DNA of 58,070 bases from Candidatus Lutacidiplasma silvani (GCA_022750295.1 JAKIVZ010000013.1:1-58070); one strand, 5' to 3'; positions 15,849 through 25,249 are shown, counted from the first letter of the stretch. Numbers and translations: made by a program. The notes: a model not told the origin generated them from the letters alone.

Positions 15849-17062
15849 GCGCCCCCGTCGCCCCTCTCGCCGCCGTCGCGCCGGCGCTCCGGACGAGCCC
15901 GCTCGCGCCGTACCACGCGGCCCATCACGGCCACCTCGTGCCGTTCGCGGGCTGGGAGCTCCCCCTCTACTACGAAGGGATCCTGGCCGAGCACGCCGCG
16001 GTCCGCACCTCGGTCGGGCTCTTCGACGTCTCCCACATGGGGATCGTCACGGTCGACGGGGCGACCGCGCCGGCGCTCCTCTCCCGCCGGACCACCGCCG
16101 ACGTCGCCCGCCTCGCCCCCGGCCAGTGCCGGTACACGTTCCTCCTCGATGCCACCGGTCGGATCGTCGACGACCTGCTCGTCACCCGCCTCGACGCCGG
16201 CGGGCCGGAGGGGCCGCGGCTCCTCGCGGTCCCGAACGCCGCGAAGGCGGCCCGGATCGTCGAGCTCCTCCGGCAGCACCGGAAGCCCGACACGACGATC
16301 GACGTTCACAACGGGTCGGCCGCCATCCTCGCGGTCCAGGGGCCCAGGTCGACCGAGACGCTCGAGCGGGTGTTCGGCTGGTCGCTCGCCGGGCTCGGCG
16401 CCTACCACGGCGCCTGGTTCCCCGCCGACCGCCCGTCGGGCGCCCCCGCGGAGGGTCGTCTCGGTCCCTCGTTCGTCGAAGGGCTCGTCCACGGCACCTG
16501 GGTGAGTCGCACCGGCTACACCGGGGAGACCGGGTACGAGCTCTTCGTGCCGGCGGCCCGGGCCGTCGCCACGGCCGACGCCCTCGTCGCCGCCGGGGTC
16601 GTCCCGTGCGGGCTCGGGGCGCGGGACACCCTGCGGCTCGAGAAGGGGTACCTCCTCTCCGGCCAGGACTTCGACGGCGACCGGACCCCGCTCGAGGCGC
16701 GTCAGGACCGGTTCGTCGAGTTCGACCACCCGTTCGTCGGACGGGAGGCACTCCAACAGCAGAAGACGGCGGGGACGTACGCCCGCCTCTCGGGCCTCTC
16801 GATCGCCGACCCGTCGGCGATCCCCCGGCACGGGACGCCGGTCCGGTCGGCCGACGCCGTCGTCGCGACCATCACGAGCGGCGGTCGCTCCCCGACGCTC
16901 GGCCGCGGGATCGCCCTCGCCTTCCTCCCGCCGGAGCTCGCCGCCCCCGGGACCGCCCTGTCGGTCGCCGTCCGCGACCGGACCGCCCCCGCGGAGGTCG
17001 TCCGTCTCCCGTTCCTCGCCTCCGGGGTCGCGCGACGGGACTATACGGCCCCCCCGACCTAA
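15845..17062 (+). CDS. gcvT: Aminomethyltransferase (glycine cleavage T protein)
   Basis: Folate-binding T protein that releases ammonia from the aminomethyl group on GcvH and makes methylene-tetrahydropterin. It has 405 residues. Typical motifs are FDVSHMGIVTVDG, the GRIVDDLLVTRL segment with the conserved Asp, RTGYTGETGYELFVP, and the C-terminal RDTLRLEKGYLLSGQDFD. GTG start overlapping purP. GcvH and GcvP are not in the window, so partners must be encoded elsewhere; a stand-alone GcvT-like role on another methyl donor cannot be ruled out. Confidence 0.9.
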   Translation: MSAPVAPLAAVAPALRTSPLAPYHAAHHGHLVPFAGWELPLYYEGILAEHAAVRTSVGLFDVSHMGIVTVDGATAPALLSRRTTADVARLAPGQCRYTFLLDATGRIVDDLLVTRLDAGGPEGPRLLAVPNAAKAARIVELLRQHRKPDTTIDVHNGSAAILAVQGPRSTETLERVFGWSLAGLGAYHGAWFPADRPSGAPAEGRLGPSFVEGLVHGTWVSRTGYTGETGYELFVPAARAVATADALVAAGVVPCGLGARDTLRLEKGYLLSGQDFDGDRTPLEARQDRFVEFDHPFVGREALQQQKTAGTYARLSGLSIADPSAIPRHGTPVRSADAVVATITSGGRSPTLGRGIALAFLPPELAAPGTALSVAVRDRTAPAEVVRLPFLASGVARRDYTAPPT

Positions 17063-17071
17063 GGCAGGGGG

Positions 17072-19492
17072 ATGGCGGCCCCCGGCGTCGCGCGACCGTT
17101 CGTGGGTCGCCCGGACGCGCTCGACGCCCTCCGCCGGCGGAGGGACCAGGCCCGGGACGGCCACGGCGGCCTCACGCTGGTCGAGGGGAACGCCGGCGTC
17201 GGAAAGTCCACCCTGATCGGGCAGCTCGGGGCGGAGGCCCGCGCGAAGGGGCTTCGGGTGATCGTCACCCGGACGCTCGCCCTGGAGAGCCCGCCCCCGC
17301 TCCACCTCCTGCGCGAACTCCTCGCGCAGGCGAAGGTGGTCGTGGAGAACCCCCCCACGGACGACGACGACTCGGCGTCGGGATTCCTGAGCGTCGTCGC
17401 CGTCCCGTCGTCCGAATCGATGCTCCTCGGGTTCGCCCCCGGAAAGGACGGCCGCAGCCACGATGCGCGGGACCGGCTCCTCGACGTCGTGAGCCAGCCG
17501 GTCGAATCGGCCGACCAGGGGAAGGTCCGGCTCTTCGCCCAGCTCGCCGACGAGTTCCTCGACCTCGCCCGGGGCGGCCCGACGCTCGTGATCCTCGAAG
17601 ACCTCCACCTCGCCGACGAGGCGTCGCTCGACGCGTTCGCCGCCCTCGCCCCCCGGCTCTCGGACCGGCCGCTCTGGCTCGTCGTCACCTCGCTCCCGGT
17701 CACGACGCTCCGCGAGCCCCAACGGGGGCTGATCGAGCGGATCCTCCGGAACGGGGCCGGGGAGTCGGTGACCGTCCGGCCGTTCACGTCCGGCGAGACC
17801 CTCGATTTCGTGCGGAGCCTCGCCATCGGCCAAGGGGCCGGGGCCGAGGACGTCACCCGGTGGCACTCGCAGTCCGGCGGCAACCCGCAGTTCCTCGAGC
17901 AGCTGATCCGGACCCGGGCCCCGGCGCCAACCGAGGCTCCGGCGGAGCCGGGGCCGCCCGGCGAACTCGCCGAGTACCTCGCGCGCCGGCTCCCCGAGCT
18001 CGACGACGAGTCGCGGCGGGTCCTGACCGTCGCGAGCGTCCTCGGCCGGGAGTTCTCGTTCGACCTCCTGCTGCGCGCCTCCGAAGAGGACGAGGAGCAC
18101 CTCACCGAAGTCGTCGAGCGGCTGGTCCGGATGGGCGCGCTCCGCGAGCGGGAAGGGGAGCACCTCGAGCTCGTCCGGGACGACCTACGGGCCCACATCT
18201 ACGCCGGGTTGACCGAGGCGCACCGGCGGGTCCTCCACAGGCGGGCCGGGGAGGCGCTCGAGGCGACCGGGTCGGCCGATGCGGCCACGGTGTTCGCCCT
18301 CGCCCGGCACTTCTCGCTCGGCCGGGTCGAGGACCGGGCCGAGCTGTACAACCGGTTCGCCGCCGACTTCGCCATCCGGTCGTCGAGCGCAAGCGTCGCC
18401 CGACTGCACCTCGAGCGGGCGCTCGAGGCGCACCGGCGGTCCCGGCCGAACGACCCGGCCGGCGAGATCGAGCTTCTCCTCGACCTCGCGGTCCAGCTCG
18501 ACCGGCTCGGGGAATTGAAGCCGGCCGAGCAGCTGCTGCGCACCCTCGACGACAAGCCGCACGTGATGCACCTCGCCTCGCCCGAGCAGCGGGCGATGCT
18601 GAAGATCTACCTCGCCCGGATCCTGACCGACCAGGGCCGGTGGGACGAGGCCGACCGGTCGACCGCCGAACTCCTCGGGTCGGCCGACGTCGCCGCCACC
18701 GCCGAGACGCGGATCGCCGTCCATCGCCTCCGCGGGGAGGTCCTCTACTACCGGGGCGAGTACACCGAGTCGCTCCAGCACCACGACACCGCGCTCGCGA
18801 TCGCCCGCGAGCTCGGCCGGCGCCGCGAGATCGCCCTCGAGATGGTCCGGCGCGCGAACGTCCTCGGGATGATCCCCGGCCGGCTCGACGAGGCGGTCCG
18901 GGACTACCGGTCGAGCGTCGCCGAGCTCCGGCTCCTCGGCGACGACGCGGAGGCGGCGTACGCGCTCGTCTACCTCGGCGTCGTGGTCGCCCAACACGGA
19001 CGGCTCGACGAGTCGATCGCCGCGCTCCGGGAGTCGGTGACCCTCGCCGAGAAGGCGCACGACCTCCGGCGGGTCGGCTGGGCGCTGTTCAACATCGGCG
19101 ACGTCGAGCGGGAACGGGGGAACCTCGAGGAGGCGAGCACGTCGAACGAACGGGCCCGCGAGATCCTCGCCCGGATCGGCGACCGGTTCGGGCTCGTCCA
19201 GACGTACATCACGGAGGCGAAGATCGCCCGGGACCGCCGGCAGTTCGTGGAGGCGGAGCTCCCGCTCCTCGAGGCGTACCGGATCGTCCGCGAACTCCGG
19301 CTCCGGGCCGACGAGCTCGAGGTCGTCCTCCGGCTCGCCGAGGTCGCCCTCGGCCGGGGCGACGTCGCCACCGCGAAGGCCCGCGCCGACCAGCTCGAGC
19401 AGGAGGAGGTCGGCCGGTTCCGCCCGGACCTCGCCGACGATTTCCGCCGGCTGCGGGACGCGGTCCGGGAGCGTGCGGGCGACGCCGCGTAG
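17072..19492 (+). CDS. STAND-type ATPase with TPR-like helical repeats
   Basis: An 806-residue signalling-type ATPase. The N-terminus FVGRPDALDALRRRRDQA is the usual entry to such domains. Walker A NAGVGKST is at residues 39-46 and Walker B TLVILEDLHLADE at about 170-182. A winged-helix-like region follows near 300 (RRVLTVASVLGREFSFDLLL). Roughly residue 400 to the end consists of tandem TPR-like helical pairs (for example RWDEADRSTAELL, YYRGEYTESLQHHDTAL, GNLEEASTSNERAREIL). The architecture resembles MalT/PknK-type regulators, but there is no C-terminal DNA-binding domain. Such proteins switch on ligand binding; the signal is unknown. The 3' end overlaps nadC by 20 nt. Confidence 0.85.
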   Translation: MAAPGVARPFVGRPDALDALRRRRDQARDGHGGLTLVEGNAGVGKSTLIGQLGAEARAKGLRVIVTRTLALESPPPLHLLRELLAQAKVVVENPPTDDDDSASGFLSVVAVPSSESMLLGFAPGKDGRSHDARDRLLDVVSQPVESADQGKVRLFAQLADEFLDLARGGPTLVILEDLHLADEASLDAFAALAPRLSDRPLWLVVTSLPVTTLREPQRGLIERILRNGAGESVTVRPFTSGETLDFVRSLAIGQGAGAEDVTRWHSQSGGNPQFLEQLIRTRAPAPTEAPAEPGPPGELAEYLARRLPELDDESRRVLTVASVLGREFSFDLLLRASEEDEEHLTEVVERLVRMGALREREGEHLELVRDDLRAHIYAGLTEAHRRVLHRRAGEALEATGSADAATVFALARHFSLGRVEDRAELYNRFAADFAIRSSSASVARLHLERALEAHRRSRPNDPAGEIELLLDLAVQLDRLGELKPAEQLLRTLDDKPHVMHLASPEQRAMLKIYLARILTDQGRWDEADRSTAELLGSADVAATAETRIAVHRLRGEVLYYRGEYTESLQHHDTALAIARELGRRREIALEMVRRANVLGMIPGRLDEAVRDYRSSVAELRLLGDDAEAAYALVYLGVVVAQHGRLDESIAALRESVTLAEKAHDLRRVGWALFNIGDVERERGNLEEASTSNERAREILARIGDRFGLVQTYITEAKIARDRRQFVEAELPLLEAYRIVRELRLRADELEVVLRLAEVALGRGDVATAKARADQLEQEEVGRFRPDLADDFRRLRDAVRERAGDAA

Positions 19493-20351
19493 CGCCCGCC
19501 GGTCGACGGGGTCCGCCGAATGGCGGCGGCTCGCGCGGGCCGCGCTCGCCGAGGACCGGGTCGACCGCGACGTCACGAGCGCGTCGGTCGTGCCGGCCGG
19601 GGCGCGGGCGTCCGCCCGGATCACCGCCCAGGCGCCCGGGGTCGTCTCCGGCGTCGCGTTCGCGGCGACGGTCGCCGAGGTCGCCGGGCTCTCGGCCCGG
19701 ACCCGGGTGGCCGATGGGGACCGGGTCCGGGCCGGCACCCTCGTCCTCGAGCTCCGGGGTCCGGCCCGTGCGCTCCTCGGGGCCGAACGGACGATCCTCA
19801 ACGCCGTGATGCATCTCTCGGGGATCGCGACGGCGACCGCGGCGACCCGGCGGGCCGTCGGTTCGGCCGGGCCCGAGGTCTGGGGAACCCGCAAGACCCA
19901 CCTCGGCCTCCGCGACCTCGAGAAGGACGCGATCCGGCACGGAGGAGGGCGTCCGCACCGCCGCGACCTCTCCGATGGGATCCTCGTCAAGACCAACCAT
20001 CTCGCCCTCGTTCCCCTCCCGGTCGCCGTGGGGCGGGCCAAGTCCCGGGCCCGGGGCCGGCGGGTCCAGGTCGAGGTCCGGTCGCTCGCGGACGCGGTCG
20101 CGGCGCTTGACGCCGGCGCCGATTCGCTCCTGATCGACAACGCGTCCCCGGCGGAGGCCACCCGGATCGTGCGCGGTCTCACGCGGGCCGGGCGCCGCCG
20201 GGGCGTCCACATCGAGCTCTCCGGCGGGATCACGCCCGCCAACGCGGCCGCCTACCGGAGGACGGGAGCCGACGCGATCAGCCTCGGGGCGCTGACCCAT
20301 TCGGCCCCCGCCCTCCCGTTCCACCTCACGGTCGTCCCCCGGCGACGGTAG
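19473..20351 (+). CDS. nadC: Nicotinate-nucleotide pyrophosphorylase (carboxylating)
   Basis: Quinolinate phosphoribosyltransferase that converts quinolinate and PRPP to nicotinate mononucleotide in de novo NAD synthesis. It has 292 residues. Conserved features are LLGAERTILNAVMHLSGIAT, the substrate-binding GTRKTHLGLRDLEKDAIRHG with GGGRPHRRDLSDG, the ILVKTNH lysine segment, and the C-terminal IELSGGITPANA. The GTG start lies within the end of the STAND ATPase gene. nadA follows after 61 nt. Confidence 0.95.
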   Translation: MRATPRSARRSTGSAEWRRLARAALAEDRVDRDVTSASVVPAGARASARITAQAPGVVSGVAFAATVAEVAGLSARTRVADGDRVRAGTLVLELRGPARALLGAERTILNAVMHLSGIATATAATRRAVGSAGPEVWGTRKTHLGLRDLEKDAIRHGGGRPHRRDLSDGILVKTNHLALVPLPVAVGRAKSRARGRRVQVEVRSLADAVAALDAGADSLLIDNASPAEATRIVRGLTRAGRRRGVHIELSGGITPANAAAYRRTGADAISLGALTHSAPALPFHLTVVPRRR

Positions 20352-20412
20352 CGGGCCCGCCAGCGTCCGCTTATGAACGCCGGCCCCCTCGTACGGGTGG
20401 GAGGGTCCGACG

Positions 20413-21318
20413 GTGTCGCTCGAGGGGGAGATCCGCACGCTCCGGGACGAGCGGGGGGCCGTGATCCTCGCCCACAACTACCAGCGACCCGAGGTCCAGG
20501 ACGTCGCCGACTTCGTCGGCGACTCGCTCTACCTTTCGCGGAAGGCGGTCGAGTCCGACCGGCCGATCCTCGTCTTCGCAGGGGTCCGGTTCATGGCCGA
20601 GACCGCGAAGATCCTCAACCCGTCGAAGACGGTGCTCCTTCCCGACCCCCGGGCCGGGTGCGGCCTCGCCGACTCGATCACGGCCGAGCAGCTCCGGACC
20701 TGGAAGTCGGAGCACCCGGGCGCCGTCGTCGTCGCGTACATCAACACCTCGGCCGAGGTGAAGGCCGAGGCCGACTACTGCTGCACGAGCTCGAACGCGG
20801 AGGCGATCGTCCGCAAGGTCCCCGCGGACAAGGAGATCCTGTTCCTCCCGGACGTGTTCCTCGGCGAGTACGTCCGCAAGCGGACCGGACGGAAGATCCA
20901 CCTGTGGATGGGCGACTGCCCCGTCCACGCGAAGCTCCGGCCGGAAGACCTCGAGCACGCCCGCGCCGCCCACCCCGGTGCGCCGATCCTCGCCCATCCG
21001 GAGTGCGGGTGCTCGACCCAGGCGATGGAGCACGTCGACAAGGTCCTCTCGACCGACGGGATGGTCCGGTTCGCCGAAGAGACCCGGGCCCCCGAGGTCG
21101 TCGTCGCGACCGAGGTCGGGATCCTCCACCGGATGCGACTCCTGAACCCGACGACCAAGTTCACTCCGCTCAGCGAGGGGGCGATCTGTCCGTTCATGAA
21201 GGAGATCGACCTCGTCGACGTCCGGGACTCGCTCGCCCAGACCCGGTACGTCATCGACGTCCCCCTCGAGACGGCGGCGAAGGCGCGGCTCGCCCTCGAG
21301 CGGATGATCGCCGCGTAA
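20413..21318 (+). CDS. nadA: Quinolinate synthase
   Basis: 4Fe-4S enzyme that condenses iminoaspartate with dihydroxyacetone phosphate to quinolinate. It has 301 residues. The family motif AHNYQRPEVQDVADFVGDS is near the N-terminus. The three cluster cysteines are visible in GCGLADS (about residue 83), ECGCSTQA (about 198) and ICPFMKE (about 259). The GTG start is preceded by a purine-rich GGGAGGG about 10 nt upstream. It is adjacent to nadC; neither L-aspartate oxidase nor aspartate dehydrogenase is in the window. Confidence 0.97.
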   Translation: MSLEGEIRTLRDERGAVILAHNYQRPEVQDVADFVGDSLYLSRKAVESDRPILVFAGVRFMAETAKILNPSKTVLLPDPRAGCGLADSITAEQLRTWKSEHPGAVVVAYINTSAEVKAEADYCCTSSNAEAIVRKVPADKEILFLPDVFLGEYVRKRTGRKIHLWMGDCPVHAKLRPEDLEHARAAHPGAPILAHPECGCSTQAMEHVDKVLSTDGMVRFAEETRAPEVVVATEVGILHRMRLLNPTTKFTPLSEGAICPFMKEIDLVDVRDSLAQTRYVIDVPLETAAKARLALERMIAA

Positions 21319-21338
21319 CGAAGGGGCCGCGCCGCCGG

Positions 21339-21716
21339 CTACGGCTTCGGGACCCGGACCCCCGGCACGAGCTGCGCGGTCCCGTGGACCCACGCGAGGT
21401 ACACCGTGGCGAACAGCACGAGGCCGCCGAGCGCGACCACTCCGATCGCCGACCACGACGGCTTGACGGGAAGGTAGAATCCGACGGAGAGCGGGTTCAG
21501 CCGCGTCGAAAGGAACGAGAGGGCGGCCCCGAGGAGGGCGAGGCCGAGGAACACCGCGAGGAGGACCGAGTCGCTGGCGAGGACGAGGCCGACGACCATC
21601 ACCCCGAGCGCCACCGGGATCGCGGCGTGGGAACGTCGCCGCACCAGGGGCGACGCCACGGCCCGGCGGGGGGGCCGAAGGACCGTCCGGGGGGCGTACG
21701 CGGGGCGGGTCGCCAC
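21339..21716 (-). CDS. Small membrane protein, three helices
   Basis: A 125-residue predicted membrane protein of unknown function. A basic N-terminal 30 residues is followed by hydrophobic segments at about 32-50 and 52-67 and a third at about 85-107 (IGVVALGGLVLFATVYLAWV). The GTG start at 21716 is 26 nt from a TATA-like CTTATT, which supports a leaderless start here and excludes the much longer upstream open frame. It is divergent from the membrane/zinc-ribbon protein at 21846. Confidence 0.65.
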   Translation of the reverse strand: MATRPAYAPRTVLRPPRRAVASPLVRRRSHAAIPVALGVMVVGLVLASDSVLLAVFLGLALLGAALSFLSTRLNPLSVGFYLPVKPSWSAIGVVALGGLVLFATVYLAWVHGTAQLVPGVRVPKP

Positions 21717-21736
21717 GGAACGACGCCCCCCGTTCC

Positions 21737-21746
21737 GGAATAAGAG
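21737..21746 (-). promoter_or_regulatory. TATA-like box for the small membrane protein
   Basis: On the minus strand CTCTTATTCC is centred 26 nt before the GTG at 21716. Confidence 0.5.
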
Positions 21747-21845
21747 AGGTCGGTTCCACGGGCACCCGGAGTCCCGACGTCGCCGCTCCGAGAGAACCCG
21801 AGGGAGCTTACTTAGGCCGGAAGCGGCATCGGCCGCCGTCCAACG

Positions 21846-22811
21846 ATGCGCCCGATCGACCGTCGTGCCACCCCGCTCGCCCCCGCCGCGCTGGCGGGGC
21901 TCGTCCTCCTCGTGGAGGGCGTTACGCTCCTCGCGACCGGGGGCGCCGTTTCGCTCGGCACCCCGGCCCAGGTCGACCTTTGGTTCGTGGGGATCGGCTT
22001 GATCGTCCTCCTCGGGGCGCTCCTCGCCACGATCGCCGGGATCGGGGAAGCGCCCGCGGAGACCCCGGTCCCGAGCGTCTCCCGTGCCCGGAACCGGTCC
22101 ACGCCGGGCCTCTCCGCCTCGGCGACCCGGGGTTCCGACCCGACCCCTGGCCCGGCGCCGTCCCGTTCCCCGCTCTCCCGTGCCCCCCGACCGGCGTTCT
22201 CGGTCGCCTCCTCCATCCCGGCGCAGTTCGATGGAGCGGCCCGGGCGTCCGGCGTCCCGTCCGGACGCGCGGCGGCCTGGGACGAGGGGACGGGTCCCGG
22301 GATCTCCCTCCCCTTTTCGGCGGTGGGCCGGGTGGAGGGCCCGGTCCTGGGCCGGGGGTACGCCGAGGTCGACCCCGACTCGTCCCCCGGGCCGATGGTG
22401 TACCTGGCCCAGGAGGTCGAGCGGCTCCGCGAGCGGGTCCGCGAGCTCGAGGCTCCCGACCCGGACCGTCGGAACGGGCTCTCCGCGATGTCCGCCCCGC
22501 CCGCGACGACCCGCCCCGCCGGCCCCCGCCCTCCCGAACCCCCGAGCCTCGACGGGCGAACCGCGGGCCGCCTCTGCGCCGGTTGCGGGAGCGGGCTTCC
22601 GGGCGGGACCACCGACCCGCTTTGCTGGGGATGCGGTCGACCGCTCTGTGCGACGTGCTACTGGCGCACGAAGGAGGGCGTCAGCGCCCACACCTGCCCG
22701 GCGTGCTTCGCCCGGACGGGGGGGACGGCGACGTCCGGGGGACGGGCTCCGCCGGTGGCGCCCGGCCCGGCGTCTTCCAGGGTCACGGCCCCGGCCACGC
22801 CGCCGCGTTGA
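21846..22811 (+). CDS. Membrane protein with C-terminal zinc-ribbon-like cluster
   Basis: A 321-residue protein of unknown function. Two hydrophobic helices occupy about residues 12-33 and 45-66. A long Pro/Ser/Ala-rich, probably disordered linker follows, with a short charged helix near 190 (YLAQEVERLRERVRELEA). Residues of about 246-291 carry a dense Cys cluster, CAGCGSGL, CWGCGRPLCATCYW and HTCPAC, that could bind two zinc ions in a RING- or B-box-like arrangement. The 3' end overlaps the convergent polX gene by 29 bp. Confidence 0.75.
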   Translation: MRPIDRRATPLAPAALAGLVLLVEGVTLLATGGAVSLGTPAQVDLWFVGIGLIVLLGALLATIAGIGEAPAETPVPSVSRARNRSTPGLSASATRGSDPTPGPAPSRSPLSRAPRPAFSVASSIPAQFDGAARASGVPSGRAAAWDEGTGPGISLPFSAVGRVEGPVLGRGYAEVDPDSSPGPMVYLAQEVERLRERVRELEAPDPDRRNGLSAMSAPPATTRPAGPRPPEPPSLDGRTAGRLCAGCGSGLPGGTTDPLCWGCGRPLCATCYWRTKEGVSAHTCPACFARTGGTATSGGRAPPVAPGPASSRVTAPATPPR

Positions 22812-24381
22812 GCACGCTCGAGCGGGTGATCCAGGCGCGCCGCGCCGTTCCGACCGCCAGCGCCCGGGGACGTTCGGGCCCCACCCCCAGTTCGGAGACC
22901 ACCACCGCCCCGCCCCCCTCGACGAGGCGTCGGGCGGAGACCGCGTCGAGACCGTCGTACCCCGGCGAGGGAGTGAGCTCGAGGGGACACTTCGCGGCCA
23001 CCGCCCACCGGGACCACGCGGCGAGACGCTCCGGACCCGCCGGCGTGTCCGGGTCGCTGCCGAAGTGGCCCACCCACGACCCCGGGTCGAGCGGCTCCGA
23101 GTCGGCCTGGGCCGGAGGCTCGAGACCGTTCGCCGAAAGCACGTGGAACGCCGGTGCGGTCGAGAACTTGGGGAGCTCGGCGCCGTACGGCCGCTCCCAG
23201 CCGACCCGGATCGACGGGGACGATCGTCCGTGGGCCCAGGCGACGAGCCGGTCGAACTCTTCGTGCGACCCCGGGATCAGTCCGAGGGTCCGAAGTCCCG
23301 CATCGCCCGCGGACCGGGCCAGCGCGGCGAGCTCCGCGGCCCCGTCCGATGGCCGCACGTGGAGGTGGAGTTCGGCGACGAGGTCCCCGGGCTCGAGGAG
23401 GACCGGCAACGTACCGGCCCGCGCCGCCTCGATCTCCCCCCGGGCCTCCCGGATCTCGGGCGGGATCCACGGGAGTCCGATCGACCGGTAGATCTCGGCC
23501 TCGGTCGAGCTCGGGAGCCGCTCCTCGCCGCGGACGACGAAGTACTCGTTGATCTTCAGGCCGCGGTCGCGCGCAAGCGAACGGGTGGCGACGTTGTGGT
23601 CCTTCGATCCGGTGAAGTACTGGAGCGCCGCCCCGAACGACTCCGGGGCGAGGACCCGGAGGTCGACCTGGAGGCCGTCGCGGGTGCGGATCGTCTCCTT
23701 GGTCGGTCCCCGGAGGACGATCGTCGCGCCTTCCAGGGCCGCGAACGCATCGAGGACCTTCTCCGGCTCCGACGAGGTCACCAGGATGTCGAGGTCACCG
23801 ACGGTCTCGCGCCGGCGCCGGAAGCTCCCGGCGATCTCGATCTGGGTGACGGGCGACCGCTCTTTCAGCGTCGCGACGATCTGCTCGGCGACGAGCGCGG
23901 CCTGGAGCAGCGGGCGCCGGCTCTGGCTCGACGCGGCCGCGCCGAGGGCGGTCCGGATCTTCGCGATCTTGACCGGGCCGAACCCCTTCACCCCGGCGAG
24001 GCGTCCGGCGTCGATCGCCTCGAGGAGCGCGTTCGGGCTCTCGACCCCGAGGTCGGTCCAGAACTTCCGCGCGGTCTTGGGACCCAACCCCTCGACCCGC
24101 ATCATCGCGACCACGCCGGCGGGGATCTCGGCCCGGAGCTTCTCGAGGTACGGGATCGTCCCGTCCCGGAGGAACTCGCGGATCTTCTCCTCGATCGCCT
24201 GGCCGACGCCCGGGATCTCCCGGAGCTGGTCGCGGGCCGCCACCGCGCCGAGGTCCTCGGTCAGCGACTCGATCGAGCGGGCGGCCCGCCGGTACGCCTC
24301 CGGCTTGAACTTTTCGCCCAGGACGTCGAGGAGGTCCGCGATCTCGTGGAACGCGGCGGCGGCCGCGGCGTTGCTCTTCAT
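22783..24381 (-). CDS. polX: Family X DNA polymerase with degenerate PHP domain
   Basis: Repair polymerase of the bacterial/archaeal PolX type, 532 residues. The N-terminal 8-kDa-like helical region contains helix-hairpin-helix motifs (REIPGVGQAIEEKI near 54, VEGLGPKTARKF near 96). The palm motif GSFRRRRETVGDLDIL gives Asp196 and Asp198, with Asp240 in LQVDLRV as the third metal ligand, so polymerase activity is expected. The C-terminal PHP region keeps H339-x-H341 (ELHLHVRPSDG). The usual TDHS motif is IPGSHE and the terminal S-D-A-H motif reads SELG, so its 3'-5' exonuclease/phosphoesterase activity is doubtful. Its last codons overlap the convergent gene. Confidence 0.92.
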   Translation of the reverse strand: MKSNAAAAAAFHEIADLLDVLGEKFKPEAYRRAARSIESLTEDLGAVAARDQLREIPGVGQAIEEKIREFLRDGTIPYLEKLRAEIPAGVVAMMRVEGLGPKTARKFWTDLGVESPNALLEAIDAGRLAGVKGFGPVKIAKIRTALGAAASSQSRRPLLQAALVAEQIVATLKERSPVTQIEIAGSFRRRRETVGDLDILVTSSEPEKVLDAFAALEGATIVLRGPTKETIRTRDGLQVDLRVLAPESFGAALQYFTGSKDHNVATRSLARDRGLKINEYFVVRGEERLPSSTEAEIYRSIGLPWIPPEIREARGEIEAARAGTLPVLLEPGDLVAELHLHVRPSDGAAELAALARSAGDAGLRTLGLIPGSHEEFDRLVAWAHGRSSPSIRVGWERPYGAELPKFSTAPAFHVLSANGLEPPAQADSEPLDPGSWVGHFGSDPDTPAGPERLAAWSRWAVAAKCPLELTPSPGYDGLDAVSARRLVEGGGAVVVSELGVGPERPRALAVGTARRAWITRSSVLNAAAWPGP

Positions 24382-24472
24382 GCCCGGGAACCGAGTACGC
24401 GCGCGTCGAAAAACCGTTGGTCCCCCCGGAACGGTCGCGGACCCCGCCGCTCCCGGGGGTCGTGCGGGGGTC

Positions 24473-25249
24473 CTACGCCACCGCGGTCCCCGGCTGCTCG
24501 AACCAGAATTTCCGTCCGACGGTCGCGAACCCCAGCTTCTCGTAGGCCCGCAGGGCCGGGGCGTTCTCTTCCCGGACGAAGAGGGTCGCGACCGCCCCCC
24601 GGGCCTCGGCGGCCCGGCAAACGGCCGCGGTGACCGCCTGGGCGACGCCCCGTCCCCGGTACTCGGGGCGGGTGTAGACCCCGGCGATCACCCAGGCGAA
24701 CGGGAGCGTGACGGACGCGTGCGCGACGCCCACGAGCCGTTCCCCGTCGAACGCCCCCCAGACCGGCTCGATTTCGGGGTCGAGACGCCGGTACCCGGCG
24801 TGGAACGGAGACCCCGCCTCGACGACGCCGGGAAGGAGCCCCCGGTCGCGGCCGGTCAGCCGGCGAACCCCGGTCGATTCGGGTGGGAGCGGAGGCGCGC
24901 CGGCTCGGCTCATCATCCGGGTCGGGGCCGCCGGGACCCCCGGACGGGCCGCCCGGACCAGGTCGACCGCCCGCTCCGGAACGAGGAGGATGCACGGGGC
25001 CGGAGGGAGCGAGGCCAGGAGTTCGGGGTCGGCGTCTCCGACCCAATGCACGATCACCGACGCCGGGTTCCCGTGCCAGAACAGGAGGTAGGCCCGGGGG
25101 ACCCCGCCCCGGAGGAGGGAGACGAATCTCGTCCGGTCCGGGGCCTGGACGAGGTCCCAGAGGGCGTACGCGTGCTCGGCCGGGGCGGCGCGGGCCGCCT
25201 GCTCCAGCCACCGGGCGTCGATTCCGGGTCGGAGGCCGTCGGGCGCCAT
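24473..25249 (-). CDS. GNAT-family N-acetyltransferase
   Basis: A 258-residue acetyltransferase. The acetyl-CoA site is in the C-terminal third: VIAGVYTRPEYRGRGVAQAV matches GNAT motif A (R/Q-x-x-G-x-G/A), and FVREENAPALRAYEKLGF is the typical motif B end. The N-terminal half has no clear signature and may supply the acceptor specificity. Substrate unknown. A TATA-like box is centred 25 nt upstream of the ATG, divergent from the TIGR02757-like gene. Confidence 0.88.
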   Translation of the reverse strand: MAPDGLRPGIDARWLEQAARAAPAEHAYALWDLVQAPDRTRFVSLLRGGVPRAYLLFWHGNPASVIVHWVGDADPELLASLPPAPCILLVPERAVDLVRAARPGVPAAPTRMMSRAGAPPLPPESTGVRRLTGRDRGLLPGVVEAGSPFHAGYRRLDPEIEPVWGAFDGERLVGVAHASVTLPFAWVIAGVYTRPEYRGRGVAQAVTAAVCRAAEARGAVATLFVREENAPALRAYEKLGFATVGRKFWFEQPGTAVA

